This document shows, in pieces, positions 19,336 to 28,649 of a stretch of 64,000 bases of DNA (within the stretch, counting starts at the first letter, position 1; each line of letters begins with the position of its first letter). Made by a program: the position numbers and the translations under genes. This DNA is from Paucilactobacillus hokkaidonensis JCM 18461 (GTDB lineage: Bacteria; Bacillota; Bacilli; Lactobacillales; Lactobacillaceae), in contig NZ_AP014680.1 in NCBI RefSeq assembly GCF_000829395.1, positions 1,116,001 through 1,180,000 of the forward strand, read 5' to 3'. The notes under the pieces were generated by a model. The model was not told the DNA's origin. It saw only the letters and a program-made list of their open reading frames with translations, and made no database searches.

Positions 19336-20590
19336 ACTCATAATCTTCCAACATTAATGCCATTTCATCATCATCTGGCACTAATGTTACATACTGCTTT
19401 AATTGATCTAACATCTGATTAATATCACCATTTTCGCGATAAAAATAGACGGTCTGTTTCAAAAATGTTGGTTGGTCCATGAAATACGGTTGTGCGGCCT
19501 CATAATATTTACTTGCTAAATCGAATTGATCTAGTGCCTGGTAGGATGTCGCTAAATTCCAATAAATTTGTGGATCCGTTTCATCTGCTTCGATGTAGCC
19601 AGATAACAACGCTACATTATCCGTATGACGTTGCAATTTGAGCAATAGGTTACTATAATCAAGCGCAATTTCAATGTTATCTGGATCAAGCTCATGGCCC
19701 TTCGCTAGATATTTGTCCATTAAGGCCTCATCATCTAAATGACTTGCTACCTGGGCCGCCTGCTTATACAGTTGCTCATTGTATTGATCTACCGACAGGC
19801 CTTCTTGTAGTGTTGTTAATGCATCTTCAAATTTTTCTTGTTTAGAGTATGCTTGCGCTAAATATGGATAAACCGAAGCATATTGTTGATCTCGTTTTTC
19901 AAGTTTAGTTAGCGTCTCAATGGCATCATCGAACTGATTTAACTGTAATTGTGTAAATCCAGTCTGAAAAAGAATATCACTGGAAATAAAATCGGGCTTA
20001 ACTTGTTGCAAGTATCCCAGTGCCTGCTCAAATTTGCCACTTTGGGCGTATGCAGTCCCAAGCCTACCGGCTAAATCAACCTGAGAGAAGTTAGTAGTTC
20101 CTAACTTAATTAAGTCAAAGTAATATGGAATTGCCTGTTCGTACTGTCCCATCATGAAGTAAAATTCACCTAAAGCGAATAACACGACTGGTTCATCAGG
20201 CGCTAATGTATATGCTTCCTTTAACTTTTGTTCAGACACTTCAAATAACTCTTGTGTTTGATATAGGTCGGCTGCGACAAGTAATGACTGTAAATACGCA
20301 CTTGAGTCCGGCTTAATCTGATGTAAATAGGATAAGGCTTCATCATTATTGCCCTCATCAATCGCAATATCAGCTAGGGCAGTCCGCAACTCATCTTCAT
20401 CTGGATAACGTTCCAATAATTTTAGATAAGTACGTTGTGATTGTCGTAAAAAACCTAGGCCATATAATTCTTCTGCTAAGCTATAAAGCATGTCATCATC
20501 ATCATGCCGTAATGCACTAGCAAATGTTTTTTTAGCATCATCTAATTGACCAGCTGATAACTGATCTAACATTTGTTCTGAAAAACTCAT
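19334..20590 (-). CDS. Tetratricopeptide repeat protein (YpiA-like)
   Basis: The 418-residue protein is made almost wholly of TPR-type helix pairs. About ten repeats are visible, each with the small-residue and aromatic pattern (for example LYGLGFLRQSQRTYLKLLERYP, broken here by form, and YAQSGKFEQALGYLQQ). No signal peptide, membrane helix or enzyme domain is seen. Such proteins are protein-protein adaptors; B. subtilis YpiA near the aro region is a comparable case, but no partner can be named. The ATG has AAGGTGG upstream. It follows hup on the same strand, past a strong terminator. Confidence 0.8.
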   Translation of the reverse strand: MSFSEQMLDQLSAGQLDDAKKTFASALRHDDDDMLYSLAEELYGLGFLRQSQRTYLKLLERYPDEDELRTALADIAIDEGNNDEALSYLHQIKPDSSAYLQSLLVAADLYQTQELFEVSEQKLKEAYTLAPDEPVVLFALGEFYFMMGQYEQAIPYYFDLIKLGTTNFSQVDLAGRLGTAYAQSGKFEQALGYLQQVKPDFISSDILFQTGFTQLQLNQFDDAIETLTKLEKRDQQYASVYPYLAQAYSKQEKFEDALTTLQEGLSVDQYNEQLYKQAAQVASHLDDEALMDKYLAKGHELDPDNIEIALDYSNLLLKLQRHTDNVALLSGYIEADETDPQIYWNLATSYQALDQFDLASKYYEAAQPYFMDQPTFLKQTVYFYRENGDINQMLDQLKQYVTLVPDDDEMALMLEDYE

Positions 20591-20670
20591 AACTATTTTC
20601 CACCTTCTTAGTAGTCTATATCATACCAGTTTTTATTCCATTTACATGACAAAAGGCTTTTTAATTCCAC

Positions 20671-20703
20671 AAAAAAAGTCAGTATGGAAAAAACCACACT
20701 GAC
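20671..20703 (-). terminator. hup terminator
   Basis: Minus strand: GTCAGTGTGG and CCATACTGAC pair around a T6 loop and are followed by seven T. A classical strong intrinsic terminator, 21 nt after the hup stop. Confidence 0.9.
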
Positions 20704-20724
20704 AAACGGAACCGCTAAATAAAA

Positions 20725-21000
20725 TTATTTAACAGCATCCTTTAAAGCCTTACCTGGCTTAAATGCTGGTACTTTGCTTGCAGGGATTTGGATTTCTTGT
20801 CCAGTTTGTGGATTACGTCCCTTACGAGCAGCACGTTGACGAACTTCAAAGTTACCGAAGCCAATCAATTGTACTTTTTCACCTTTAGCTAATGATGCTT
20901 GTACTGAACCGAAGACTGCGTCAACTGCTGCAGTTGCATCTTTCTTTGTTAAACCAGTTGCTGAAGCAACGTCGTTAACTAATTCTGCTTTGTTTGCCAT
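20725..21000 (-). CDS. hup: DNA-binding protein HU
   Basis: HU is the abundant dimeric nucleoid protein that bends DNA without sequence preference. The 91-residue protein matches the family along its length: [30 protein letters not shown] in the DNA-gripping arm with [12 protein letters not shown] at its tip, and [11 protein letters not shown]. The start is the ATG at 21000 behind GGGAGGTG. It has its own promoter and terminator, so it is a single-gene unit, which suits high expression. Confidence 0.97.
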   Translation of the reverse strand: MANKAELVNDVASATGLTKKDATAAVDAVFGSVQASLAKGEKVQLIGFGNFEVRQRAARKGRNPQTGQEIQIPASKVPAFKPGKALKDAVK

Positions 21001-21119
21001 GTAAATTTCACCTCCCACCAAAGAAGTCGAGTGCGATTATGCGCTCATTTTTAATGTTAATTTTGAGTGGTCCAAAATTAACGAAACAATATCGGTTTCC
21101 CGTATTATTTCTAAAGACA

Positions 21120-21148
21120 ACAATATCATACGTAAACCCTACTGGCAA
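21120..21148 (-). promoter_or_regulatory. Likely hup promoter
   Basis: Minus strand TTGCCA, 17-nt spacer, TATTGT. It lies about 120 nt before the hup start, leaving a long 5' leader. Confidence 0.6.
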
Positions 21149-21222
21149 GGGGTTTTAGGACTTTTTTGGTGAAAAACCAATGAAAATATAAAATAACCTT
21201 AACTATTATCCAAAAAAAAGAA

Positions 21223-21237
21223 AGATAATCATTATCA
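21223..21237. promoter_or_regulatory. Fur-like 7-1-7 palindrome
   Basis: AGATAATCATTATCA matches the Bacillus Fur-family consensus TGATAATnATTATCA at 14 of 15 positions. It lies between der and hup, about 75 nt upstream of the proposed hup -35. An AT-rich palindrome can arise by chance, so function is uncertain. Confidence 0.3.
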
Positions 21238-21244
21238 ATAAGTA

Positions 21245-22558
21245 TTATTTACGTTGTCGGATGATCAGATGGATTGGTGTACCAGTGAAATCAAACGATT
21301 CACGAATCTGGTTTTCTAAATAACGTTGGTACGAAAAATGCATTAAATCTGGATCATTAACAAAGATAATAAATGTTGGTGGCTGAATTGCAACTTGCGT
21401 AGCATAAAAAACACGTAGCCGTTTATTATTCTGAGTTGGCGTTGGATTAGCCGCAATTGCATCCATTAAAACATCATTAAGCGTTGCTGACTGCACTCGC
21501 TTGGTATGATGGTCGTACACTTGTTGAATCAATACTGGTAATTTTATTAACCGTTGTTTGGTTTCGGCAGACACAAACACAATTGGTGCATAGCTTAAAT
21601 ACTGAAACTCTTGGCGAATAATATTTTCAAAGCTTTTGAGTGTTTGCGTATTTTTATTTGTTACAAGATCCCATTTATTAACTACTATAATGACCCCACG
21701 ACCAGCCTCATGAGCATATCCAGCAATTCGTTTATCTTGTTCCCGAATTCCCTCATCAGCGTTTAATACAACTAAGACAATGTCACTATTATCAATGGCA
21801 CGCATTGCGCGCAACATGGCATATTTTTCTGTATTTTCATAAATCTTGCCACGCTTTTTCATTCCGGCCGTATCAACCATCGTAAACTTAGCACCATCTG
21901 CTGCAGTAAATTTAGTATCAATTGCATCACGGGTGGTTCCGGCAATATCAGATACGATTACTCTATTCTCACCAAGAATTGCATTCACTAAAGAAGATTT
22001 ACCGACATTCGGTCGACCAATCAAACTAAATCGGATACTATCGTCTTCCTCTTGTGCAATTTCATCTGGAAAATTATTGATAACTGCATCCAACAAATCA
22101 CCAATTCCAATTCCATGAATACCAGAAACTGCGTATGGATCACCAAACCCTAATGAATAAAAATCATAAACCTGACTTCTCAATTCTGGATTATCAACTT
22201 TGTTAACCGCCAGCACAACTGGCGTGTTAGAACGATACAAAATTTGCGCGACTTGTTCGTCAGCATCCGTGATACCGGTCTTAATATCAACCAGAAAAAT
22301 AATTACATCAGCTTCATCAATCGCGATTTCTGCCTGTTGTTTAATTTGGGTCATAAATGGTTGATCTGAAATTTCAATTCCACCAGTATCGATTAAATTA
22401 AAATCTTTTCCCAACCACTCTCCGTGCGCATAAATTCGATCACGAGTAACCCCCGGAGTATCCTCAACAATTGAAATCCGTTCACCAGCAATTCGATTAA
22501 AAATCGTTGATTTGCCGACATTAGGACGGCCTACAACTGCTACAACTGGATTTGCCAT
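21245..22558 (-). CDS. der: Ribosome biogenesis GTPase Der (EngA)
   Basis: Der is the double GTPase needed for 50S assembly. The 437-residue protein has two G domains: the first with [14 protein letters not shown] and NKVD, the second with [14 protein letters not shown] and NKWD, and a C-terminal KH-like domain. I use the ATG at 22558, which has AGGTGA upstream; an in-frame start at 22567 precedes that site. It follows rpsA through a strong hairpin terminator, so der may have partly separate expression. Confidence 0.96.
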   Translation of the reverse strand: MANPVVAVVGRPNVGKSTIFNRIAGERISIVEDTPGVTRDRIYAHGEWLGKDFNLIDTGGIEISDQPFMTQIKQQAEIAIDEADVIIFLVDIKTGITDADEQVAQILYRSNTPVVLAVNKVDNPELRSQVYDFYSLGFGDPYAVSGIHGIGIGDLLDAVINNFPDEIAQEEDDSIRFSLIGRPNVGKSSLVNAILGENRVIVSDIAGTTRDAIDTKFTAADGAKFTMVDTAGMKKRGKIYENTEKYAMLRAMRAIDNSDIVLVVLNADEGIREQDKRIAGYAHEAGRGVIIVVNKWDLVTNKNTQTLKSFENIIRQEFQYLSYAPIVFVSAETKQRLIKLPVLIQQVYDHHTKRVQSATLNDVLMDAIAANPTPTQNNKRLRVFYATQVAIQPPTFIIFVNDPDLMHFSYQRYLENQIRESFDFTGTPIHLIIRQRK

Positions 22559-22582
22559 TAACATCACCTACTTTCTGACAAA

Positions 22583-22612
22583 AATGAAGCTGGGACAAAA
22601 AATCCCAGCCTC
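22583..22612 (-). terminator. rpsA terminator of the GAGGCTGGGA type
   Basis: Minus strand: GAGGCTGGGA and TCCCAGCTTC pair over 10 bp with one G-T, around TTTTTTG, followed by ATTTTTG. The arm sequence resembles a hairpin I know to be common in lactobacilli. Confidence 0.8.
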
Positions 22613-22628
22613 GTTCTTTAAATAAAAT

Positions 22629-23843
22629 TTATTTTTCTTGACTATTCTTTAATTCTTTTCCGATGATATCTCCGAGAGTAAAACCACTTTCTTCTTCGGG
22701 AGCATCAGTAGAAACATTGTTTGATTGATGATGTGATCGTTCATGGCTCTCAGATGCTTGAGGTTTCTCTTCCAATGCCTTGATTGATAATCCCAATCGT
22801 TGTGCTTCTGGATGAACTTCTAAGACCTTAACTTGAACTTCCTGACCTGGTGTTAATACATCGGCAGGTGTAGCAATATGCTTATGTGAAATTTGTGAAA
22901 TATGAACTAACCCTTCAACACCAGGGAAGACCTCCACAAATGCACCAAAACTAGTCAATCGCTTAACCGTTCCAGTTAATACAGTGCCCTCAGGTGCTTT
23001 TTCAGCAATATCATCCCAAGGTCCAGGCAATGTTTGCTTGATTGAAAGTGAAATTCGTTCACGATCTGGATCAACAGACAAAACTTTAACTTGTACCTTT
23101 TGACCTGTCTTCAAGACATCAGAAGGTTTTTCAACTCGTTCATACGCAATTTCAGAGACATGAACTAATCCATCCACACCACCTAAATCAACGAACGCAC
23201 CGAAACTAGTCATCCGTGCTACTGTACCCTCAACTGTTTGGCCTGGTTGCAAAGTAGCAAATAATTTTTTAGCTGCTTCTGCATGTTGGGCCTTAACAAT
23301 TGCCTTATGCGATAAAATTAACCGGTTTTCACTTGGTTCAATTTCAATAATTTGAAATTCAAGTGTTTGACCCTTAAATTGATTCAAGTCTTCAACAAAA
23401 TGATCTGTAATCATTGATGCGGGCACGAATCCACGTACTCCGGCCTCAACTACTAAACCACCCTTAACGACTTGTGATACCTCAGCAGTAATTGTTTCGC
23501 CTGCTTCAAATTTTTGTTGGATTTCATCCCATACTTTACGGGCTTCTAGGCGACGATGTGATAATAAATAACTTCCATTTTCTTTATCGTTTCCGATTTT
23601 AGAAATTACCACTAAGTCAAGCACATCGCCAACTTTAACTTGGTCTTTAATATCTTCAACTGGCTTTGTTGATAATTCTTTAGCAGGTACTACACCTTCG
23701 ACACCTGCTCCTTCAATCCCAACAATTGCTTGACGATCGTCATCAACAGCAAGTACTTCACCCTTGACAACATCCCCAACCTTTACCTCTTCGACACTAT
23801 TTAACGCATTTAATAAGTCGTTTCTATCTTCATTCTCAGCCAT
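22629..23843 (-). CDS. rpsA: Ribosomal protein S1 homologue (four S1 domains)
   Basis: This 404-residue protein has four S1 RNA-binding domains, at about 18-88, 104-170, 189-257 and 274-343. The third and fourth are the most canonical (SFGAFVDLGGVDGLVHVSEI and SFGAFVEVFPGVEGLVHISQ, given here in short form). An acidic, Ser/His-rich C-terminal tail follows. Low-GC Gram-positive S1 homologues are shorter than the six-domain E. coli S1 and bind the ribosome less firmly; it may act mainly in RNA binding or mRNA handling. The start has AAGGAGG 11 nt upstream. It lies between cmk and der. Confidence 0.93.
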   Translation of the reverse strand: MAENEDRNDLLNALNSVEEVKVGDVVKGEVLAVDDDRQAIVGIEGAGVEGVVPAKELSTKPVEDIKDQVKVGDVLDLVVISKIGNDKENGSYLLSHRRLEARKVWDEIQQKFEAGETITAEVSQVVKGGLVVEAGVRGFVPASMITDHFVEDLNQFKGQTLEFQIIEIEPSENRLILSHKAIVKAQHAEAAKKLFATLQPGQTVEGTVARMTSFGAFVDLGGVDGLVHVSEIAYERVEKPSDVLKTGQKVQVKVLSVDPDRERISLSIKQTLPGPWDDIAEKAPEGTVLTGTVKRLTSFGAFVEVFPGVEGLVHISQISHKHIATPADVLTPGQEVQVKVLEVHPEAQRLGLSIKALEEKPQASESHERSHHQSNNVSTDAPEEESGFTLGDIIGKELKNSQEK

Positions 23844-23916
23844 GAAAAAAAATTCCTCCTTGCAACAATTAGCTCTGCTATCTATGATACCGAAATTTGA
23901 GCAATAAAGCTAGTCT

Positions 23917-24600
23917 TTAGCTTAATTCATGTTGAATTTTCATAATAATTGTACTAATTTTTTTTACTACCTGGTCAATTGACAGACTTGTAGTGTCCAC
24001 TAATACAGCATCTTCTGCCTGTTTAAGTGGTGATACAGCCCGTGTTGAATCTTTTTTATCTCTAATTTCAATTTCTTTTTGCAACTGTACCAATGGTGTT
24101 TCAATACCCTTTTTAATATTTTCATTATATCGTCGTACGGCACGTTCATGCGCACTGGCGACTAAAAATATCTTTACCTGTGCATTGGGCAAAACAGTTG
24201 TACCAATATCGCGACCATCCATCACAATGCCACCATGACTTGCAATTACTCGTTGCTGTTTTACCATTTCGGTTCGTACATCCTTAATAGCAGCCACAGT
24301 TGAAACATTATTGGTAACTTCTGGTTTTCGAATTGCTTGTGTAATATCCTGTTGCCCAATAAAAACCTGTTGGACTCGATTGCCTGGTTTAAAAGTAATG
24401 ACCGTTGCTTGTGCAATGTTAGTAACTGCTGCATCATCATCTAAAGCAACCTTAGCTTGCATTGCCGCTAAAGTGATAGCTCGGTACATGGCTCCTGTAT
24501 CGCAATAAACATACTTAAACTTTTTTGCAACTAGCTTAGCGACGGTACTCTTACCAGCAGACGCTGGCCCATCAATCGCAACTTGTAATTCTTCACTCAT
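23917..24600 (-). CDS. cmk: Cytidylate kinase
   Basis: Cmk phosphorylates CMP and dCMP to their diphosphates, feeding RNA, DNA and lipid synthesis. The 227-residue protein has the P-loop IDGPASAGKST, the CMP-binding DTGAMYRA and MDGRDIGTTVLP segments, and an Arg-rich lid with RYNE and RDKKDSTR. AGGAG lies about 13 nt upstream of the ATG, longer than usual; no better in-frame start is visible. The order LysM-cmk-rpsA is normal for the group. Confidence 0.95.
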   Translation of the reverse strand: MSEELQVAIDGPASAGKSTVAKLVAKKFKYVYCDTGAMYRAITLAAMQAKVALDDDAAVTNIAQATVITFKPGNRVQQVFIGQQDITQAIRKPEVTNNVSTVAAIKDVRTEMVKQQRVIASHGGIVMDGRDIGTTVLPNAQVKIFLVASAHERAVRRYNENIKKGIETPLVQLQKEIEIRDKKDSTRAVSPLKQAEDAVLVDTTSLSIDQVVKKISTIIMKIQHELS

Positions 24601-24626
24601 CTTGCAAGTACACTCCTAATAATTAA

Positions 24627-25175
24627 TTACTTAACCCGTAATTTTTGTCCAGGTTGCAGTGTTGCAGTACTACTAAGACCGTTCAAAGTTCGTAATTCAT
24701 CAACTGAAAGGCCATTATTAACTGCAACCCGGTATATTCCTTGACCCGCTGGAACAGTGATGTATTTTTCATCACTAGATGAACTGCTCGAGCTTGATTC
24801 CGAACTACTTTGACTGCTGCTAGACTCCTTTTTACTACTGCTACTTTTTGGTTTACTAGTTTCAACACTAGTAGATGCTTGTTTGGAACTAGCTTTATTG
24901 GCCTTTTTGGAACTAGACGATTGTGCTACTTGCTCAGTTTCAGTGTTTGGATGATTAAACGAACTTTGATGATTAATCCAATAAACCACTGGTGTTGCCG
25001 CTAACAAAACAATTAAAACTACTAAAATAGTTGTAATCATTGAATTATGTGAATTTTGTTTACGATGTTTGGTCCGCGATAAATTACCTTCTGGATCTAG
25101 ATCTTGATCATCACTAAAGGTTTTTTCCCAAGGTTTCTCATCTTTTTGGGGTTGATCTTCACGTTTGTCGCTCAT
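24627..25175 (-). CDS. LysM domain membrane-anchored protein
   Basis: The 182-residue protein has a charged cytoplasmic N-terminus (1-45), one membrane helix (about 46-66), a low-complexity Ser/Lys linker with long Ser tracts (about 80-135), and one LysM domain at the C-terminus (YITVPAGQGIYRVA to LQPGQKLRVK). LysM binds peptidoglycan, so this is a single-pass protein that touches the wall. Its role is unknown. Two start codons are adjacent (TTG 25178, ATG 25175); AAGGAGG with 8-nt spacing favours the ATG. An extended -10 (TGCTACAAT, 25211-25219) may drive LysM-cmk-rpsA. Confidence 0.85.
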   Translation of the reverse strand: MSDKREDQPQKDEKPWEKTFSDDQDLDPEGNLSRTKHRKQNSHNSMITTILVVLIVLLAATPVVYWINHQSSFNHPNTETEQVAQSSSSKKANKASSKQASTSVETSKPKSSSSKKESSSSQSSSESSSSSSSSDEKYITVPAGQGIYRVAVNNGLSVDELRTLNGLSSTATLQPGQKLRVK

Positions 25176-25210
25176 CAAGAGAACCTCCTTTAATTAATTG
25201 CATCCCCCTT

Positions 25211-25219
25211 ATTGTAGCA
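25211..25219 (-). promoter_or_regulatory. Extended -10 upstream of the LysM gene
   Basis: Minus strand TGCTACAAT, about 35 nt before the LysM start. No good -35 is visible. Confidence 0.45.
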
Positions 25220-25238
25220 TATCAATTCTCATAAATAC

Positions 25239-26693
25239 TTAAGATTTTCCAAAAAATAGTTGCTCTAATCTTTCATGCCAATCAAATGATGCTGCCTGCA
25301 TTTGTTTATCACTACTTAATGTTCGCTGTAGACCTAAAGAAGACGCACTCCATTTTGTCTCTTTACCATCACAGCAGTTTTGATCATGCTCGATTTTAAC
25401 TTCATCAAAATACGTGAGAACTAAGTTACGCCGACAATCGTTGCTATTAATATATTGCAGCATGGCCATTAACTGCTCATTTTCCTGTTGTTTACGCAAT
25501 ATGAATCCCTGATTAATCTGTTCAGCGTTCCAACCAGCCATCACATAAAAATTCAACAGCTCCCCAATATCTCCTAATTGCTCAACTTTAATCTGACCAG
25601 CAACAAAATCTTCTACCACTTGTTGACTAGGTATGGTTAATTGGTTCAGCCTGCGCGGAATCTGTTCATCACCAGCAGAATACAATAAAATAGCGATACT
25701 TTGCCGTCCATCCCGACCAGCACGACCAATTTCTTGAACATAATTTTCCAAATTAGCACAAAGGTGATAATGGATCACGTAACGAATATCATCTTTATCA
25801 ATCCCCATTCCAAAAGCACTGGTTGCACAAATTATTTGTAATTCATTTTGCATAAATTGATGTTGAATTTTGTAGCGTGTTGTCTGATCGATGCCCGCGT
25901 GATAAGCCGCCACTGATAATCCAGTTTGCTCTTGTAACCATTGGGAAATCTGAGTTGCTTGCTTCCGACTAGAAAAATAAATTACTCCCGGTCCCACTAG
26001 TTGGGTCACTAATTCTAGTAATTGCTGACGTTTGTCTGCACTATTAAGTGATTTTTTGACCGCCATAAAGATATTTTCACGGTTAACCGATCGAACGACC
26101 TTTTTAACCGGTTGCTCATCTAACCCTAATTTAACCAAAATATCTTGTTGCACTTGCTTAGTTGCAGTAGCTGTCAGCATCAGTATGGTTGGTAACTGTA
26201 ACTGTCGTAGTAAGTTCTTCAACATTAAATAGTGTGGCCGAAAGTCTGGTCCCCATTGAGAAACACAGTGGGCCTCATCAACCACAAATAAACTCAGTCT
26301 AGTGTGCTCAAGGGCCGAAATTACGTTGGGTTGTGCCAGTACTTCGGGTGAGGCAAAGATGAACCGATAATGTTGCAAACGTACTAAGGCCATTCTTCGC
26401 TGTTCAACGGATTGTAGTGAGCTCAACATTATCACTGATTTTTCTCCATTGCTCCTCAATCGTGACACTTGATCTTGCATTAAAGATAGTAGTGGCGACA
26501 CAATGACAACACTGCCATTCATTAGATACGCTGGTAACTGATACAATAATGTTTTTCCAGCTCCAGTCGGTAAAACTGCTAGCGTACTTTGCCCATTCAT
26601 AATTGCCGAAATGACTTCTAATTGGCCTGGCCGAAAAGATGGATAATCAAATCGTTGCTGTAAAACTGTCGTTAATTGCGACTCACTAATCAT
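25239..26693 (-). CDS. recQ: RecQ-family ATP-dependent DNA helicase
   Basis: RecQ helicases unwind 3'-5' and serve recombination repair. The 484-residue protein has LPTGAGKT (Walker A), VVDEAHCVSQWG (DEAH box), a LTATAT motif and the helicase C-terminal domain with GMGIDKDD and QEIGRAGRDG. After it comes a small zinc-binding part (CRRNLVLTYF and CC). There is no HRDC domain, so it is the short form common in lactobacilli. It overlaps the end of the ypbB-like gene by 8 nt; its ATG has GAGGAG 11 nt upstream. The pair ypbB-recQ is conserved in Firmicutes. Confidence 0.93.
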   Translation of the reverse strand: MISESQLTTVLQQRFDYPSFRPGQLEVISAIMNGQSTLAVLPTGAGKTLLYQLPAYLMNGSVVIVSPLLSLMQDQVSRLRSNGEKSVIMLSSLQSVEQRRMALVRLQHYRFIFASPEVLAQPNVISALEHTRLSLFVVDEAHCVSQWGPDFRPHYLMLKNLLRQLQLPTILMLTATATKQVQQDILVKLGLDEQPVKKVVRSVNRENIFMAVKKSLNSADKRQQLLELVTQLVGPGVIYFSSRKQATQISQWLQEQTGLSVAAYHAGIDQTTRYKIQHQFMQNELQIICATSAFGMGIDKDDIRYVIHYHLCANLENYVQEIGRAGRDGRQSIAILLYSAGDEQIPRRLNQLTIPSQQVVEDFVAGQIKVEQLGDIGELLNFYVMAGWNAEQINQGFILRKQQENEQLMAMLQYINSNDCRRNLVLTYFDEVKIEHDQNCCDGKETKWSASSLGLQRTLSSDKQMQAASFDWHERLEQLFFGKS

Positions 26694-27711
26694 GGCTCTG
26701 ATAACTCCTCATTATTTGAAATAGTCGAAAATAAAAAAATGCCTGACCGTCATCTTTATCAGCCACCTTAAACTGCCAATGGTCAATATCACCAACATAT
26801 TGCTGGCTAAACTGCTGCATAGTCTCTGCTGGTAATACAGTCTCAAAAGAAAACTGTGCCGGCATAAAAATAGCCACCTCTAACAGATGTTCTCTTATAG
26901 TACTTTCTTTGAGGTGCCGATACTGGCTGATCTGACTAATTGACCGGTGCTGCTTATATAAGTCATATGTTACCTGTGTGCTATGGCTCAATGGTGAGGT
27001 GGTTATTAAAGGCCTTATCAGCTCATGTAACATACCAGGACGCTCATTAATAAATCCGGTCAATGCCGCCCACAAATCTCGTCTCATCATATCAGCATCC
27101 ATTGCCGATAATGCCAACTGTTCTGCTGCTTGTTCTGCAGACCACCCTGCTGTTTGATGTCCGACTAACTGCATCGTCCAGAAATTAGCCTGTTGCACTG
27201 GTAATGTTTCCAAAAATGATTGCAGCTCATGCTTAAATTCTGTCGCAACGACTTGTTTATCTTGTTGTTGAAACCACCGTTTGACAGCTAATAATTCTCC
27301 CTCATCAAACGATAATGGAGCGTATTTTTTATTATGATAACTGTATTCAGATAAAACTTGGCCTGCTAATAGTACCCGCCGCTCAATTTTTGTTAAATCA
27401 CCTAACAAATAAAATTGTAAAAATTGTGGTTGATAATGACTGCGTTCAAAATCAAGCTGCGCCTGCTTACCAGTATTGGTTAATAAGACTTGATTTTGAC
27501 TTACGTTGGCCAACCCAGCACCGACCAATTTGTCTATCGCCGCATCAAAATTTATCCGCGTCAACTGCTTATTGCTGCCTAGCCACGGTAAAATATGATA
27601 GCGCATCCCCCAAAACAAGGTCGTGACAGTCCGTTTATTATGTAAAATATTCTCAATTACTCGTAATCGCCGCGGCTGTTTTGCTGACAAGAACATAATC
27701 AGATAATCCAC
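26686..27711 (-). CDS. YpbB-like helix-turn-helix protein
   Basis: This 341-residue protein sits directly upstream of recQ and overlaps it by 8 nt, the position of B. subtilis ypbB. Little is recognisable except a C-terminal helical segment (HRSISQISQYRHLKESTIREHL, shown in part) that reads as a winged or simple helix-turn-helix domain. Function is unknown; an accessory role to RecQ is an inference from conserved pairing. I start it at GTG 27711: GGAGGA (27723-27718) abuts the ATG at 27717 with no space, while the GTG is 6 nt away. Confidence 0.72.
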   Translation of the reverse strand: MDYLIMFLSAKQPRRLRVIENILHNKRTVTTLFWGMRYHILPWLGSNKQLTRINFDAAIDKLVGAGLANVSQNQVLLTNTGKQAQLDFERSHYQPQFLQFYLLGDLTKIERRVLLAGQVLSEYSYHNKKYAPLSFDEGELLAVKRWFQQQDKQVVATEFKHELQSFLETLPVQQANFWTMQLVGHQTAGWSAEQAAEQLALSAMDADMMRRDLWAALTGFINERPGMLHELIRPLITTSPLSHSTQVTYDLYKQHRSISQISQYRHLKESTIREHLLEVAIFMPAQFSFETVLPAETMQQFSQQYVGDIDHWQFKVADKDDGQAFFYFRLFQIMRSYQSHD

Positions 27712-27744
27712 AATCATTCCTCCATCTATTCTTTCTAAGCATAA

Positions 27745-27773
27745 AGAAAAGCCCAGCAAATTGCCAGGCTTTC
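27745..27773 (-). terminator. ribU terminator
   Basis: Minus strand: AAAGCCTGGCA and TGCTGGGCTTT pair over 11 positions with two G-T, around ATT, followed by TCTTT. It ends the riboswitch-controlled ribU transcript before the ypbB-like gene. Confidence 0.8.
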
Positions 27774-27785
27774 CACATTAAATTA

Positions 27786-28352
27786 TTAAATTTGTTTAGC
27801 TAGCCAGTGGCTCATCCGCTTACCAATTATCATAAAGACAAGTCCTAATAAAACACCCTTAATCAAGTTGAATGGTACAATCCCAATCAATACTAATTTA
27901 GGCAGTGAAATTGTTAATTTCATCCCTAACACTTGCATATAAACTGGCATAATTACTAACCAATTTAATAGCGACATGATCACAACCATACATACTGTCG
28001 ATGTAATAATTCCGATCACATACCGTCGATTAGCCGTCCATTTTTCATGAGAAAAAGACCAATGAAACGGTAAAATTAAAGTTATTGATGCCACAAAACT
28101 ACTAAAAACACCGATTAACTCTGGTATTGACATTCCGTACACTAATGCATGCAAGAAACATTTCAACGCAGTCACAAGAATTGCTCCAACTGGCCCATAA
28201 ATCAATAATCCTAATAAAACTGGAATATCTGAAAAATCAATTTTAAGCCATGGGGTAATTGGAATAATGGGAAACTCAATGAACATTAATAAAAATGCAA
28301 TTGCCCCCAATAAAGAAATACTGACTGTCTTACGAATTCCTAACGCTTTCAT
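27786..28352 (-). CDS. ribU: Riboflavin ECF transporter S component RibU
   Basis: RibU is the membrane substrate-binding part of the energy-coupling factor transporter for riboflavin, and shares the EcfAA'T module encoded elsewhere. The 188-residue protein has about six membrane helices and the family features near the start (ISLLGAIAFLLM, FPIIP, LKIDFSDIP) and LVTALKCFLHAL. The ATG at 28352 has GGAGGC upstream. An FMN riboswitch with its own terminator lies just upstream, so uptake is shut off when FMN is plentiful. No riboflavin synthesis gene is present here. Confidence 0.94.
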   Translation of the reverse strand: MKALGIRKTVSISLLGAIAFLLMFIEFPIIPITPWLKIDFSDIPVLLGLLIYGPVGAILVTALKCFLHALVYGMSIPELIGVFSSFVASITLILPFHWSFSHEKWTANRRYVIGIITSTVCMVVIMSLLNWLVIMPVYMQVLGMKLTISLPKLVLIGIVPFNLIKGVLLGLVFMIIGKRMSHWLAKQI

Positions 28353-28404
28353 TCTAAATATGCCTCCGATAGAGGTCATCTTCAATGAAGTCGAGTTTTA
28401 GCAA

Positions 28405-28437
28405 ACAAAAAACGCAAATCAAATAAGAGATTTACGT
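28405..28437 (-). terminator. Riboswitch-controlled terminator before ribU
   Basis: Minus strand: ACGTAAATC and GATTTGCGT pair over 9 bp (one T-G), loop TCTTATTT, then TTTTTTG. It is the expression platform of the FMN riboswitch. Confidence 0.85.
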
Positions 28438-28451
28438 TGTTTATTAACGAA

Positions 28452-28575
28452 AATCTTCTTTATACCAGACTATACTGTCGGCATCCGGAATTCCACCAGA
28501 TTCAGCTGCTAACAAAGTTAACAGGTCGCGGGCTATTACCGCCGGTCGGGAATTACACCCTGCCCTGAAGATAAA
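28452..28575 (-). promoter_or_regulatory. FMN riboswitch (RFN element) controlling ribU
   Basis: The minus strand carries the RFN hallmark segments in order: ATCTTCAGGGCAGGGTG, ATTCCCGACCGGCGGTAA, AGCCCGCGA, GAATCTGGTGGAATTCC and CCGACAGTATAGTCTGG, closed by a GAAGAT arm. FMN binding should favour the downstream terminator and stop ribU transcription. Confidence 0.95.
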
Positions 28576-28610
28576 CCTATTTAATTTTTTTGTGCACATG
28601 TGCAACTGAT

Positions 28611-28639
28611 ATTGTACCAAATCATTTTAATCGAAACAA
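28611..28639 (-). promoter_or_regulatory. Promoter of the FMN riboswitch-ribU transcript
   Basis: Minus strand TTGTTT, 17-nt spacer, TACAAT with an extended TGG before it. It lies between the rluB stop and the riboswitch. Confidence 0.65.
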
Positions 28640-28649
28640 CTATCTCATC

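Noticed and set aside
23905-23923. Hairpin overlapping the cmk stop
   Set aside because: Minus-strand TAAGCTA/TAGCTTTA is a weak AT-rich stem with almost no T-run; not convincing as a terminator.
28590-28606. Palindrome TGCACATGTGCA in the ribU leader
   Set aside because: It lies between the promoter and the RFN element and has no T-run; most likely a minor leader stem and not a separate regulatory site.
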